Shown here: positions 44,267 to 55,156 of the stretch, in pieces
Numbering within the stretch: the stretch's first letter is position 1
How the letters are laid out: every line of letters starts with the position of its first letter
Assembly: GCA_016584305.1 (NCBI GenBank)
Contig: JACEEZ010001812.1
Location: 1 to 64,000 of the forward strand
Direction of reading: 5' to 3'
From: Chionoecetes opilio
Taxonomy: Eukaryota; Arthropoda; Malacostraca; Decapoda; Majidae
DNA: 64,000 nt
Notes under the pieces: model-generated
Database searches by the model: none
Seen by the model: only the letters and a program-made list of their open reading frames with translations
What the model was told of the DNA's origin: nothing
Translations under genes and position numbers: made by a program

Positions 44267-46436
44267 CACTGGGCTGCATCATTTCAGAGGTCTAGGTTTT
44301 CTCAACGGTTCTTATATGCTTTTTGCATGCTGAATTCAGAAATGTAACTCATTTCGCTCAATCAGGTCAAGTTTTTATGCTATCTCAATTTTAAGAAAAA
44401 AATATATATAATTTTTTTTTTTTAATCCTTATTTAAAAAAAAATCCAAATCACATATACATTGACAGAAGGTGTACAAAACACACATAAAATGATGATAC
44501 ACAAGTATAGTTACTGTGGAGGAAAATGATTTCTCAAAGATTTGTTTCTATTTCAGAATAGATAAATAAATAAATACATTGTTCTGTTTCTGGCAAGAAA
44601 CAGTATGTCTGTTTCTTTCTTTTTAGGCATGAATCGTAAAAAACAAGCAACACTTAAAGTATCCAGACGTGCCACCTGCCATTAAACTACCTAGTACTTC
44701 ATGGACCAGGAATTCCAATTCCAACACCACCCCAAAATGTTCGTCATTGGTCATCCGATTCAGATGAGCAAATGGAAGATGGTGATATATCTGGTACATA
44801 TCAACCTACGGCCGAGACAAGTCAACCCAAACTCTTTAGCCAAGCTGAGTTCAACGATTTGACACGAGATTTGTGCCTGTCCAAAGAATCTGCTCAGTTG
44901 CTAGGGTCATGACTTCGTGAAAAATGTTTGTTAGCTCCTGAAACTACATTCTCCTGGTACCGGAGCCGTGAAAAGGGTTTCGAGAATACTTTAGTTCGGA
45001 TGATGAAGTTTCTCTGGTTTACTGTAGTAACATCGGCGGCTTCATTGCAGCTAAAGGCTTAGCATATGATCCTAAAGAATGGCGGCTCTTCATAGACTCT
45101 TCAAGCAAAAGCTTGAAAGCAGTACTGCTGTTCAATGGCAACAAGATTGCGTCTGTTCCAATGGGTCACTCGGTACAGATGACTGAGAACTATAGTAACA
45201 TGGAGCATTTGCTAAATGCTTTGAAGTACAAAGATCACAACTGGATGATTTGTGGAGACCTAAAGGTATATTGTTGGCAACCTATTAACATTCATTTTCC
45301 TACTTTACTTATCGAAATATTCTTAACATAAATTAAAAGATAACTCTTTTTAATAAACTGAAATAACAAATTAGAATTTTTTTTTTTTTTAATATTTTAT
45401 AGGAATAGGTCCATGGTGCTGGGCCTACAAGGGGACTACACCCAATACCCTTGCTTTCTCTGTCTGTGGGACAGCCGAGCAGATTTGCAGCACTACGTAA
45501 AGCGCAACTGGCCAGCAAGATCTGGCCTGGAACCAGATTCGCATAACGTTGTGGCACACGCTCTTGTGAATCCTCAGAAGATTCTGTTTCCCCCACTGCA
45601 CATCAAGCTCGGACTTATGAAGAATATTGTCAAAGCACTGAACAAAGAAGGCTGAGCTTTCCCTTTCCTGAACAAGAAATTTCCTCGTGTAAGTGAGGCC
45701 AAACTGAGTACAGGTATTTTTGATGGCCCTCAGATCAGGGGGCTTATGAAAGATCCTAAATTCGACGAAAGTATGGAGGACAATGAGAGGAATGCCTGGC
45801 TCGCATTCAAATACGATTGTGGCAAACTTTCTGGGCAATCACCGAAGTCCAGAGTATGAACGTGTTGTTGAGGAGCTCCTACAGAGCTTCCAGGCTCTTG
45901 GTGCACGCAGATCAATAAAGATGCTGTTTCTCAGCTCGCAGTTAGACTACTTTCCTGAAAACTGCGGTGATTTCAGCGAGGAGCAAGGAGAACGGTTTCA
46001 CCAGGATATTAGAGTGATGGAAGAGAGGTACCAGGGCCATTGGGATGTCAACATGCTTGTGGACTACTGCCGGTGCCTCAAGAGAGATGTTGCAGATGTG
46101 AAATACAGCCGGAAGTCTTTGCGAAAGCCGTTTATTCTACACTATTTTTTTCCTTCGTCTTTTTAATGTTGAATTTCACATTAACTGTATTGTGTGTTAT
46201 TTTATGTATAGTTTGTACATTTTCTGTCAATGTAAAACTGATTTGGAATTAAAAAAATGTAAATTCAAGAAATATGTTTTTTTTATTTTATGTTTTCTTA
46301 AAGGTGAGCTAGCACAAAAACTTGACCTGATTGAGAAAAATGAGATACATTTCTGAATTCAGCATGCACCAAGGCATACAAGAACCGTTGAAAAACCCTA
46401 GACCTCTGAATTTTTTTCTTCAAACGCAGCCCAGTG
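44267..46436 (+). mobile_element. 2.2-kb DNA transposon, CACTGGG ends, TTA duplication
   Basis: The TIRs are about 130 bp, imperfect, starting CACTGGGCTGC (44267-44277) and ending in the complement (46426-46436). The arms share TTCAGAGGTCTAGG, CAACGGTTCTT and CATGCTGAATTCAGAAATGT. TTA flanks both sides (44264-44266, 46437-46439), and removing the element plus one TTA rejoins the Gypsy gag. The interior on + codes for a broken protein of an uncharacterised family (44780-46165). A 3-bp TTA duplication with CACTG ends is compatible with PIF/Harbinger or CACTA-like (CMC) groups, but I cannot assign it. Confidence 0.85.
44780..46165 (+). pseudogene. Uncharacterised transposon protein (possible DDE-type transposase), broken
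   Basis: Pieces in order on +: APETTFSWYRSREKGFEN (about 44940), VYCSNIGGFIAAKGLAYDPK then EWRLFIDSSSKSLKAVLLFN (about 45017-45130), GHSVQMTENYSNMEHLLNAL, HNWMICGDLK (about 45235-45265), QYPCFLCLWDSRADLQHYVK (about 45440-45500), LFPPLHIKLGLMKNIVKALN (about 45587-45645), IFDGPQIRGLMKDPKF, ANFLGNHRSPEYERVVEELL, QGERFHQDIRVMEERYQGHW (about 45985-46045). I know this set as hypothetical proteins repeated in many arthropod and cnidarian genomes. The D in FIDSS, D in CGDLK and E in the C-terminal part could be a DDE triad (inference). After CGDLK there is a possible intron (GT at 45266, AG at 45401-45402), but the join leaves the frame. Several frameshifts; dead copy. Confidence 0.7.
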
Positions 46437-46801
46437 TTATGGATCAAGCTGGCAAGGTCTTGACTCACTATTCCCTTGGCGATTTGGATGCGTGTAAGGT
46501 CGTGATTACTACATTGTTCAACCAATTCAAAAAACATTTGTAGCCTAGCGGCTGCATCGAGACCTTGTATCTATCTGATGGAGTTGTAGCTGTGGAATAT
46601 CCTGAGTTTGGTAAGTCCCACCTCTACGTTTGCTTTAGGTTGGTAAAAACTGCATTCAGGGGGGAGAAAGGATTGTTAGGAGTTCCCAATTGTGCATTTA
46701 GATCTGATAGTTCTTGTTCTAGTAAAAGAACTCGGGGGGAAAACTACTTATTCCACAACTCCTTCTTTAATATCCTCCATTGATGAATTTGACCTACTCA
46801 T
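46437..46801 (-). pseudogene. Gypsy gag, N-terminal part
   Basis: A possible gag start MSRSNSSMEDIKEGVVE lies at 46801 and is closed by an early stop. After a frameshift the frame resumes with FELVEQCSNHDLTRIQIAKG then IVSQDLASLIHNTG (46537-46440). The coding continues at 44266 once the transposon is removed. No function beyond structural gag can be read. Confidence 0.5.
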
Positions 46802-46918
46802 GATGTGTAGTGGAGAGTCGCAATTTATAGCGTCGGATGGGGACTCTATTCCCGTGTTCCATTGATCACTGAGGGACATTCCGTTTTCCCTTGGCTAACC
46901 AAAGCGTTATTTCAATTT

Positions 46919-47520
46919 TTACTCATTTGATGAATCCTTGTAACCTCCTATTACTGTTTCCAATTTATTTTCCACTTTCTCTCTATCCTCTGCTGTCCAA
47001 TGTACTCCGTCTGATGCCAAGGACTCTACATAGAATGCCGTATTGAAATGGATCACTTGGTTATTCATTGAACGTTTAATACCGTTGTTGATTGAATTTT
47101 GGACCTTTTTATAGTCTTCGGCACTAATTGACACATTTCCTGAATATATGCGTGGATCAATCAAGCATAAACACACTGGCCCCTCAATCTCTTGATAGCA
47201 TTGGTGATCTCTTTGATGTTGTCTACTATATGGCCAGGATCTATTCCATCAGTAATGTCATTGCTCCCTATCCAAAGGATGCTCCCTATCCAAAGAGGTC
47301 ATGCTGCCAGTTGAACATTTTATTTGCTCCTTCATCTTCAAAGAATGAATTTTCTCTGCTTCCTGGGGTTCGAAAATGAGTTATTTCAGTACCTGGGATA
47401 TTCAATGAATGAGGAATTTTGCTGTGCCCCCCAAAGAAACTTTTAACATGATTGTGAGCGGGATTGGGTTTTAATAAGATGGTTGGTTGGGCTTCGGGCG
47501 TGTTCAAATGTAATTGGGGA
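46919..47520 (-). pseudogene. SGNH/GDSL-hydrolase-like ORF upstream of Gypsy gag
   Basis: Minus-strand reading in order: SFFGGHSKIPHSLNIPG (block I-like, with GHS in place of GDS), FNWQHDL, then after a frameshift WIGSNDITDGIDPGHIVDNI with GSND as the GxND of block III. After another frameshift follow CLIDPRIYSGNVSISAEDYK and ESLASDGVHWTAEDREKVEN with DGVH as the catalytic DxxH of block V. The order and ~80-residue spacing between blocks III and V suit a small SGNH hydrolase domain. A stop at 46919 separates it from the gag start at 46801, so it looks like a separate 5' ORF of the retrotransposon. A 14-bp tandem duplication (GCTCCCTATCCAAA, 47266-47297) has broken the frame. Enzymatic activity is unproven. 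Confidence 0.6.
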
Positions 47521-47739
47521 GTGGTAATTCCACCGCTTAAGCTACCAGTGTGGTGCTAGTATTTTACCCCTTTCTGAGCACGTTGGGGTTTTGAGAATAT
47601 ATCAAAAAGTAACGTCAGGTTTTGATTAAAACTTACCTGTCACTTTAGGTTGAGGTTTGGCTGCCACCACCCCGAACATAAGGCCGGGAACCTTCAATTT
47701 ACTTAAGAAATAAGAGTTAGGATTTCCTTTTTTGTATTA

Positions 47740-48202
47740 CAGGTTGAAGTTCCCAAACTCGGCAACCTCGGGACCAGCGCCGAGCCGAGTAATGGAATTT
47801 TCCGACTTTTAAAACGTAGATATATTAAGGGGAAAAAAAGCCATCCAACTTCTTCAAAAGGTCAATTTTCTCAGAAATAGTTAACACATTGTTCTTCCTT
47901 TTCTTTTCACTTCCACCAGTAGGTGTTCCTGGACGTTTGGGAGCCATAATACCAATAACAGACCTGTAGAAGTACACAAAATAACAGTGTACACAACTCT
48001 ACAGTCACAACACCACTGAACAATAACAACAAACAAATCGGCGGGAGAAAACAAGCGGCCTAGTGTGGTGGCACCCAGTGGCCGACCCGGCAACTACGCT
48101 CCGGGTTTTGGGTGTTCTGCCGTGTTTTGGAAAATCCGGAACCCTAGCCGAGTTTTGGGTGTTGCAGAGTCTTGGGATGCCGAGTTTGGGAACTTCAACC
48201 TG
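47740..48202. mobile_element. TA-flanked pogo/Tigger-like MITE, copy 3
   Basis: CAGGTTGAAGTTCCCAAACT start and exact inverse end; TA outside both ends (47738-47739, 48203-48204). More than 90% alike by eye to 31831-32313. Confidence 0.9.
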
Positions 48203-48354
48203 TATAAATTTTTCATATAACCAAGGGTAAAAGGCACTACACTACCCTCCCGAGTTTCACGCTATGCGAGTTTCGCGATCCTCGAGTTTCGCATCGAGTC
48301 CTAAATTCTTATCATCCCGACTTTCGCGCATTATATCCCCGAGTTTCGCGTTTT

Positions 48355-48801
48355 TTTTTTTTTTTGCGTATGTGTGTGTGCCTACAGCGCCGTTAGGCAG
48401 TGACCTCCAGGAGTGGGATGGTAGGCCCTGGAGGTTAACTTGAGGGCTGTGATGGTTGGCCCTTTTGGCGCCCGTGGTGGCGCAGACAGAATTTCTATAG
48501 TGACGCCTGTGATTAGAGGCTCATGCCACCCCCTGTGTCCTCCGATGCACTCGCAATCGAAGATAGAGTTAATGGGCAGCGTGTGGGTGTTCTTAGGCCA
48601 CTCAACAGTGCAGAGAAAGATTTTAAGTGGATTTTACAGCCCTCATCAAGGATCGAACTCGGATCACCGAGAACGCCACTCGGAAACTTCTTCTTCTTCT
48701 TGTGACCCTTTCTGCTTAGTATCACTTTGTAGGTCGTCTGTCAAGCTCGTGCTCGAGCTTGACATATATCTTGACGCTAACCACTCTGCTACCGCCTCCC
48801 A
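48355..48801 (-). mobile_element. SINE (tRNA-derived), antisense, with internal insertion
   Basis: T-run, TGTGTG, CCTACAGCGCCGTTAGGCAG and the SINE body to the complement of the B-box (GGATCGAACTCGGATCACCG). About 100 bp of foreign sequence (about 48682-48773, with CTTCTTCTTCTTGTGACC and a CTCGAGCTTGAC motif) separates this from the complement of the A-box GCTAACCACTCTGCTACCGC. Confidence 0.75.
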
Positions 48802-49389
48802 TAAGAGACGTACGGGACACGTCTTCCTACCTTCCTGCTTAGTATAGTATTATAATAGGCTTAGTATAGCTTGTAGTTTTGCTTTGTTTTTTTCCATTTG
48901 TTTGTGTTTTTCTTTACAGGAGCAGCCGGTGTCGCATAAGATAGGTAACACCTTACCTTACAGCCCCGCCGTTCCTTACTATTTACCACAAAATACTCCT
49001 TTATAAGTGATTAACTATGACGTGTGTGGTACTGTGGTTTCTGGAGGTACTGGAGGAGACAGGAGAGAAGAGAGGAAGGCATTGTGACAGTGTTATTGCC
49101 GTATAACACTGTCACACAACCATCAGCTGACAAGATATGTGTCAAGCTCACTCACTCAGACCAAAACAGCATCTGCTGGGTGACTCCCCAACTCAAGCTC
49201 AATCTCAAGCGCCTCTCCTCCTTCCTCTTCTCTACGTAGTGTTGGCCGAAGCCACCACCCCGGGAGGCGGGTCACAAACCCTAGGCTAACACCCAGTACC
49301 CATTCACTGCTGGGTGGACAGGGGCTTGGGGCATTTTCAGGATATTTTTTGGGGGAAAAAGTGAGTCTTATAAGCTGTAAAATACGGTA

Positions 49390-49473
49390 GGTACACAGCC
49401 CTCAAGTTAACCTCCAGGGCCTACCATCCCACCCCTGGAGGTCACTGCCTAACGGCGCTGTAGGCACACACAC

Positions 49474-49522
<49 letters not shown>
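49390..49522 (+). mobile_element. SINE 3' fragment with ~45-bp A-run
   Basis: CAGCCCTCAAGTTAACCTCC through GCGCTGTAGGCACACACACC then A-run (49475-49520). Inverted relative to the SINE at 48355-48801 in the same element. Confidence 0.8.
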
Positions 49523-49631
49523 GACTAAATAAGCATTTTTGCAGTGTTTTCAATACCCGAGTTTCGCGATCCGCGAGTTTCGCGCTATGCCTCCGGAAGA
49601 AAGCAAGCATGAAACTCGGGAGGGTAGTGTA

Positions 49632-50394
49632 GTTTATTATTCCAACCATCACTCCCTACAAAACCCTTCCGGCAATCCACATCTTACTATAAAATTTCCA
49701 GAAACAAAGTCCAAGACATGGGTGTCGATATGACTTAACAAGATTTAAAACTAAGGTCTCATCAGAGAGAATTGCTCGGGGATTCCTTATTAACACTGCT
49801 TCACCGCTATGTCCTCAGTATGGTATACACCTTTCATCTCTAATACAATATGTGCGAGTCACTGGACTAGACAAGACTAATAAGAGCTTGGCGTACGTCG
49901 CCGTATCTCTTGACCAGATACGCAACCCAACACAAAACAAATGGGATTACCTAAATAATAACAATTTGTATGGTAGATCACTTAAGGATACATCCATATC
50001 CTAACTAAATCAATACTTTAGCCTATGAGAACCGACAGTTACATAATTATTTATGAGGGAAAACCAGAATTGTGTAGTGTGTAGGGTTATGAAGGGGGGA
50101 GAACAGGGCGGACATCACCGAAATCTCTTATATCTTCTCTCGTCAGGTATCTGTGTGTAGATGGAAGAGCGAGAATGACTGAGTAAGTGGAGTGGGCTGT
50201 TTAGGAATTTCAAGAATATTTATAATTAGTCGGGAGTTGCAATTACTAACATATTTGAGCTATTTGAGGAGACACTAACCTGTGTGTGGATGGAAGGGCC
50301 GAGAATGATCGAGTAAGTGGAGGGGACGCTACTCGTTCAAATTATACACCGACAGTGACTACAATATAAATTTTTTCTTCTTAAAATCCAATAG
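49632..50394. other. Interval without recognised gene
   Basis: Contains a direct repeat of about 40 bp (CTGTGTGTAGATGGAAGAGC at 50151 and CTGTGTGTGGATGGAAGGGC at 50280, each followed by GAGAATGA..GAGTAAGTGGAG). No coding frame recognised. Confidence 0.45.
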
Positions 50395-51075
50395 AGAAGG
50401 ATCTGGGAGTGAGGGTGAGCTCAGACCTCCGACCTAGGAAACAATGTATTGAGGCTAGAAATAGAGCTAATAGGGTGTTAGAATTCATTACCAGAAGTGT
50501 TAAAAGTAGAAGTGTTGAGGTTATTCTAAAGCTTTATTTGGCTCTAGTCAGACCTCACCTAGACTATGCGGTTCAGTTTTGGTCTCCATATTACAGGATG
50601 GATATAGCCTTGTTAGAATCAGTGCAGAGAAGGATGACCAAAATTATTCATGGGATGCATAACTCTAGTTATGAGAAGAGATTGAAGCTATTAAATTTAC
50701 ACTCATTCGAGAAACGCAGAGTAAGGGGCGATCTGATAGAAGTTTTCAAGTGGATAAAGGGATATAATAAAGGAGAGGTAGGAAAAGTTCTTACGGCTAG
50801 TAACCAGGGTAGAACAAGAAGTAACGGATTCAAGCTGGAAAAAACGTCTATTTAAAAAAGAAATAGGGAAGAACTGGTTCACAAATAGGGTGGTAAATTA
50901 TTGGAATGGACTCAGTAGACAGGTAGTTAGTGCTGAGTCATTAGGGAGCTTAAAAGGAGGCTAGATAAATTCATGGATGGGGATGAAAGATGGATGTAGG
51001 TAGTGTTAAGTAACAGGAACTACCTTGTGTATGTCTCACGGCCTCTTGCAGCTTCCTTATTTTCTTATGTTCTTA
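50395..51075 (+). mobile_element. CR1-like LINE, 3' part
   Basis: Frame 50409-50855: KQCIEARNRANRVLEFITRS, KLYLALVRPHLDYAVQFWSP, LLESVQRRMTKIIHGMHNSS, KRRVRGDLIEVFKWIKGYNK. A one-base frameshift near 50850 leads to FKKEIGKNWFTNRVVNYWNG and SLGSLKRRLDKFMDGDERWM. The 3' UTR ends TTATTTTCTTATGTTCTTAT then GTTC, a short octamer-like tail as in CR1 elements. Only the RT C-terminal region is present. The tail runs directly into a large minisatellite. Confidence 0.88.
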
Positions 51076-51077
51076 TG

Positions 51078-52266
51078 TTCAATAAGGGGGGTGGGTGGGT
51101 GGATGTTCAATAAGGGGGTGGGTGGGTGGATGTTCAATAAGGGGGGTGGGTGGGTGGATGTTCAATAAGGGGGGTGGGTGGGTGGATGTTCAATAAGGGG
51201 GTGGGTGGGTGGATGTTCAATAAGGGGGGTGGGTGGGTGGATGTTCAGTAAGGGGGGTGGGTGGGTGGATGTTCAATAAGGGGGGTGGGTGGGTGGATGT
51301 TCAATAAGGGGGGTGGGTGGGTGGATGTTCAATAAGGGGGGTGGGTGGGTGGATGTTCAATTAGGGGGGTGGGTGGGTGGATGTTCAATAAGGGGGGTGG
51401 GTGGGTGGATGTTCAATAAGGGGGGTGGGTGGGTGGATGTTCAATAAGGGGGGTGGGTGGGTGGATGTTCAATAAGGGGGGTGGGTGGGTGGATGTTCAA
51501 TAAGGGGGGTGGGTGGGTGGATGTTCAATAAGGGGTGGGTGGGTGGATGTTCAATAAGGGGGGTGGGTGGGTGGATGTTCAATAAGGGGGGTGGGTGGGT
51601 GGATGTTCAATAAGGGGGGTGGGTGGGTGGATGTTCAATAAGGGGGTGGGTGGGTGGATGTTCAATAAGGGGGGTGGGTGGGTGGATGTTCAATAAGGGG
51701 GGTGGGTGGGTGGATGTTCAGTAAGGGGGGTGGGTGGGTGGATGTTCAATAAGGGGGTGGGTGGGTGGATGTTCAATAAGGGGGTGGGTGGGTGGATGTT
51801 CAATAAGGGGGGTGGGTGGGTGGATGTTCAATAAGGGGGGTGGGTGGGTGGATGTTCAATAAGGGGGGTGGGTGGGTGGATGTTCAATAAGGGGGTGGGT
51901 GGGTGGATGTTCAATAAGGGGGGTGGGTGGGTGGATGTTCAGTAAGGGGGGTGGGGGGGTGGATGTTCAATAAGGGGGTGGGTGGGTGGATGTTCAATAA
52001 GGGGGGTGGGTGGGTGGATGTTCAGTAAGGGGGGTGGGTGGGTGGATGTTCAATAAGGGGGGTGGGTGGGTGGATGTTCAATAAGGGGGGGGGGTGGGTG
52101 GATGTTCAATAAGGGGGGTGGGTGGGTGGATGTTCAATAAGGGGGGTGGGTGGGTGGATGTTCAATAAGGGGGGTGGGTGGGTGGATGTTCAATAAGGGG
52201 GTGGGTGGGTGGATGTTCAATAAGGGGGTGGGTGGGTGGATGTTCAATAAGGGGGGTGGGTGGGTG
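51078..52266. repeat. 28-bp G-rich minisatellite, ~42 copies
   Basis: Unit GTTCAATAAGGGGGGTGGGT then GGGTGGAT, with 26-28-bp variants caused by G-run length. The + strand has G-runs of six, three, three and two per unit, so G-quadruplex formation is plausible (inference). The first unit starts in the TATGTTC tail of the LINE. Confidence 0.97.
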
Positions 52267-52790
52267 GAAGAGGAGGTAAGATAATCCTGGGCTAACTTAT
52301 CAATGTGGTTGACTTCTCCAAAGCAATTAAAACTTTTTAATCCAACAATGAAAGTTAATGGAAAAAGGATTTAAACCAAAGTCGGGACACACTCCTGCCT
52401 TCGGATATAAAAACCTGGGAATCATGCCTGAGAAAACTGTGAGGAATCATTACCTCCTATTCATAACTACATACTACCTGTCTCCTTCTCATTTACCGTG
52501 GGGTAGGGATAGACTTTACCCTTTTGCCTATCATCCAATAATGTTATTGTGCTAAGAACTAACCTATAATACTTAGATTTGATCTAAACAGTTTTTCCAC
52601 AAGATATCTCCGCATTTTACTGGTGGGTTATTAAAAATTCTGGCACTACAACCGCACCTAATATTGCTACCGTTAAAGGAATTTTCCGCCATAGCTAGCA
52701 TTGAAAAACAGAATAACGGAATTTAATTTATCAGCTAAATCTAGCTTTCCGGTAAATCGAGCTCTGTTAAATTGAGCTTTCTTTTTACAA
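52267..52790. other. Interval without recognised gene
   Basis: AT-rich; the last 100 bp contain TCCGGTAAATCGAGC, reminiscent of degraded MITE ends of the TA-target group. Confidence 0.4.
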
Positions 52791-53324
52791 CAGAAAACCA
52801 TCACTTTTACGGACCTCGATATAACAAATTTCGGCTTTAACAAACTTTTTCTGCCAGTCCACTATATGCGGGGATTTACTGAACTAATTCGGTAAATGCG
52901 GGTTTTGGTTTGGTGGTGGGCCGGCCGTATATGTACACACAGGTCGGACGGTGGCAGTGAAAACATAGCCAGCTGGGCGGTGCCAGTCTGCTTTTATCGG
53001 CCCGAGTGTAAACACCTCATCTTACGTCCTCCCGTGCCTCACAATGTTGCCTGGCTCCCGTGCCTCACCACGTATTGTTTTAATTTCCCTGTATGCGTGT
53101 AGTATGATGGCTGCATGTACGTAAGTCCGCGAACTTTCATCTTATGTAACAAACAAAGTTCATTATACACAGAAATGGTCAGAAATAGTGAACCTTCACC
53201 TCATATAATGAACAAAGTTTGTTATATGCGAAAAGTTCGGATCCCTCGCCTTGGATATAACAAACTTTTGGATATAACGTCACCCCTTTCCCCCCAATTG
53301 GTTAGTTATAGTGATGGTTTACTG
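52791..53324. mobile_element. Degraded TA-target MITE
   Basis: Ends CAGAAAACCATCAC on the left and, inward, CAGTAAACCATCACTATAAC on the right; TA follows the right end (53325-53326) but is lost on the left. The interior repeats the motif GATATAACAAA with TTTCGG/TTTGTT variants in both orientations. Confidence 0.6.
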
Positions 53325-53610
53325 TATTAAATATATATAGCTCAGACTGCTGAACGATTGTAAAAGCAATTTGTAACCATGATTTTTTCAGATTTTCTCC
53401 TGCAAAATGCTGTTTACAGTGAACGCTCTCTAATTTGAACTAATTGGGGGGGAGACGTGGGTCGAATTAGCCGAAAGTCCGAATTATCCGATGGTTACTT
53501 CTATTCAGCCCCTCCACAATAAGAACTCACAAAAACCTACCAAAACAGTACAGATTGTAGTACTTGTACTCACCAAAGCATGGCTGATACTGAAGTCTTG
53601 CAATGCAGTG

Positions 53611-55156
53611 CACTAGGGTCCCGCATAAAACGTGTTCGCATAGAGCGTTTCCCGTATAGAACGAACGACCTAAAATATTAAAATTTAAAAATTAATTGAT
53701 TATGATTTTTTTTTTTTTTAATATATAAAATTCCAAAATTTTCGTTAGGAACGAATGTGATCATATAGACAGGGATGTCAATTTTACGTGGATTCGCGGA
53801 TTTCCGAGTATTTTATTGCCAGCTGGGTCATTTCTGTGAATCGTGTAGATTCGGGTTAAAAAAAATGTTGGGGGGTGTGTACATAGTTGCCTAGCCCACA
53901 GCCGAACCTGTCCCTGGCCACTGATCCAGCACAGACCATAAAACATTTTTTGGCTGCCTAGCGGGAAGTTAATACTAGGCTGCCGATGTCTCCTGACTCC
54001 ACTGCTACAAGTTTGCTCAGGAGGCAGTATGTTGGGGGTGGAATACAGCAGCCCACAGCCAGTATGTTGGGGGTGGATTACAGCAGCCACAGCCAGGTGA
54101 GATAGCTCTGGTGATCCAGGGGTATCACTCCTGGATCGATTGGCACACTGCCCTCACTGTGTCAAGTTTGCAGGCTCCAGGCCTGGAGAGTTCAATGCAG
54201 GGATGCCACAGCAGGAGGCAAGCCAGATTGGCCAGAGGGTATATACTCAATATAGTATGGCCAGAGATATATACATATACACAAATTGTGGACACAAAAC
54301 AGACAAAATTGAGACCAGAAATGATTATAGATATAACCAAGGGACCTCTCAGAAGCTCTCTCAGAGCATGAAATTTACAAAAAATCCGAACCCCCAACTG
54401 GAAGGTTCCCTCGCTACGGTTGATCAGCCTCGCTGCGCTTGGATGAGTTGGTCGCCCTATTATTTTATTTCCGAGTTTTTTTTCTTTTCTTGTTGACATC
54501 CCTGTATAGAACAACTCCGCCATCAAAGTAGGGCCAATCCGAGGTGTTCTCATATAGAGCGCTGAAATATCGTACAGAACGGAGGTTGTGTGTCCCTTAC
54601 ATGGGGTAAGGTGGGGCACCGCGGCGGCGTGTCGCCACGGAGGTGGGGTGAGGGTGGCATGAGGTGGGGAACGGCGGTAGCGACCGCGCAGTTCTCATCC
54701 ATATTACCAAAAAAACCATTCATGTAAAGGATATATGTTGTGATCCATTCACAATATCGTCAGTTATCGTAATTTATTGATGGCTGTCATTCGAGGGTAC
54801 ACTTTCGTTGTTGTGGGTTTGTTTACAAGTTATCAGCTGTGATCAGGCGAGCTCCGACCGATGTGATGATGAGTGACCTCCAAGATGCCTCGGAACCCCT
54901 CACCCCCGGTACATAATCCCTATTAGATTATAGGTAAGCAACAATATGCCTATTTCATCATTTCTATGCATAACTTATCATTTATGTATGTTTTGATATG
55001 CATGGGTGTGAATGAGTATAAATGTACGAGTATACACGGGAGGACCGATCGACCAATATAAATTTTTCCCATAGGTTATGTGTTTCACATAGAGCGAATT
55101 CACATAGAACGACCTCGTTTATTGACCAATTTCTCGTTTTATGTGGGACCCTTCTG
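53611..55156. mobile_element. Second-level nested element
   Basis: Left end CACTAGGGTCCCGCATAAAA, right end inward CAGAAGGGTCCCACATAAAA. The subterminal motif CGCATAGAGCG / CACATAGAGCG is repeated on both sides. No clear TA on the left. Split by the element at 53770-54504. Confidence 0.65.
53770..54504. mobile_element. Third-level nested element, TATAGA duplication
   Basis: Inverted ends CAGGGATGTCAA (53770-53781; complement at 54493-54504), with the 6-bp TATAGA at both flanks (53764-53769, 54505-54510). It contains a ~34-bp tandem pair (CAGCCAGTATGTTGGGGGTG) near 54020-54090. The open frames on both strands resemble nothing known. Confidence 0.65.

Larger units (their letters stand above)
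41748..47690 (-). mobile_element. Gypsy-type LTR retrotransposon, antisense, truncated and interrupted
   Basis: Read 5' to 3' on the minus strand: a leader, an SGNH-like ORF (47520-46919), gag start near 46801, gag pieces (46540-46437, then 44266-43800), a gag zinc knuckle near 43600, protease (IIDTGT near 43440; GVTGAPLRI near 42650), linker, and the start of reverse transcriptase (41982-41748). RT beyond LVN, integrase and the 3' LTR are missing, and the 5' LTR is not clearly delimited. Two later insertions split it: 42735-43439 and 44267-46436. Frameshifts throughout. Confidence 0.8.
48240..49629. mobile_element. CACTACCC-family TA-flanked element, copy 3
   Basis: CACTACCCTCCCGAGTTTCA start, inverse at the end, TA on both sides (48238-48239, 49630-49631). 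1390 bp, practically the same length as copy 4 at 61503. It contains an antisense SINE split by a short insertion (48360-48801) and an inverted SINE 3' fragment with a long A-run (49390-49521). Between them is a non-coding region with GACAGTGTTATTGCCGTATA then ACACTGTC, a short inverted repeat. Confidence 0.88.

Noticed and set aside
46298..46537. One continuous 79-aa gag frame
   Set aside because: The half from 46436 downward is the transposon's right TIR (also present inverted at 44267-44397); only the part above 46436 is gag.
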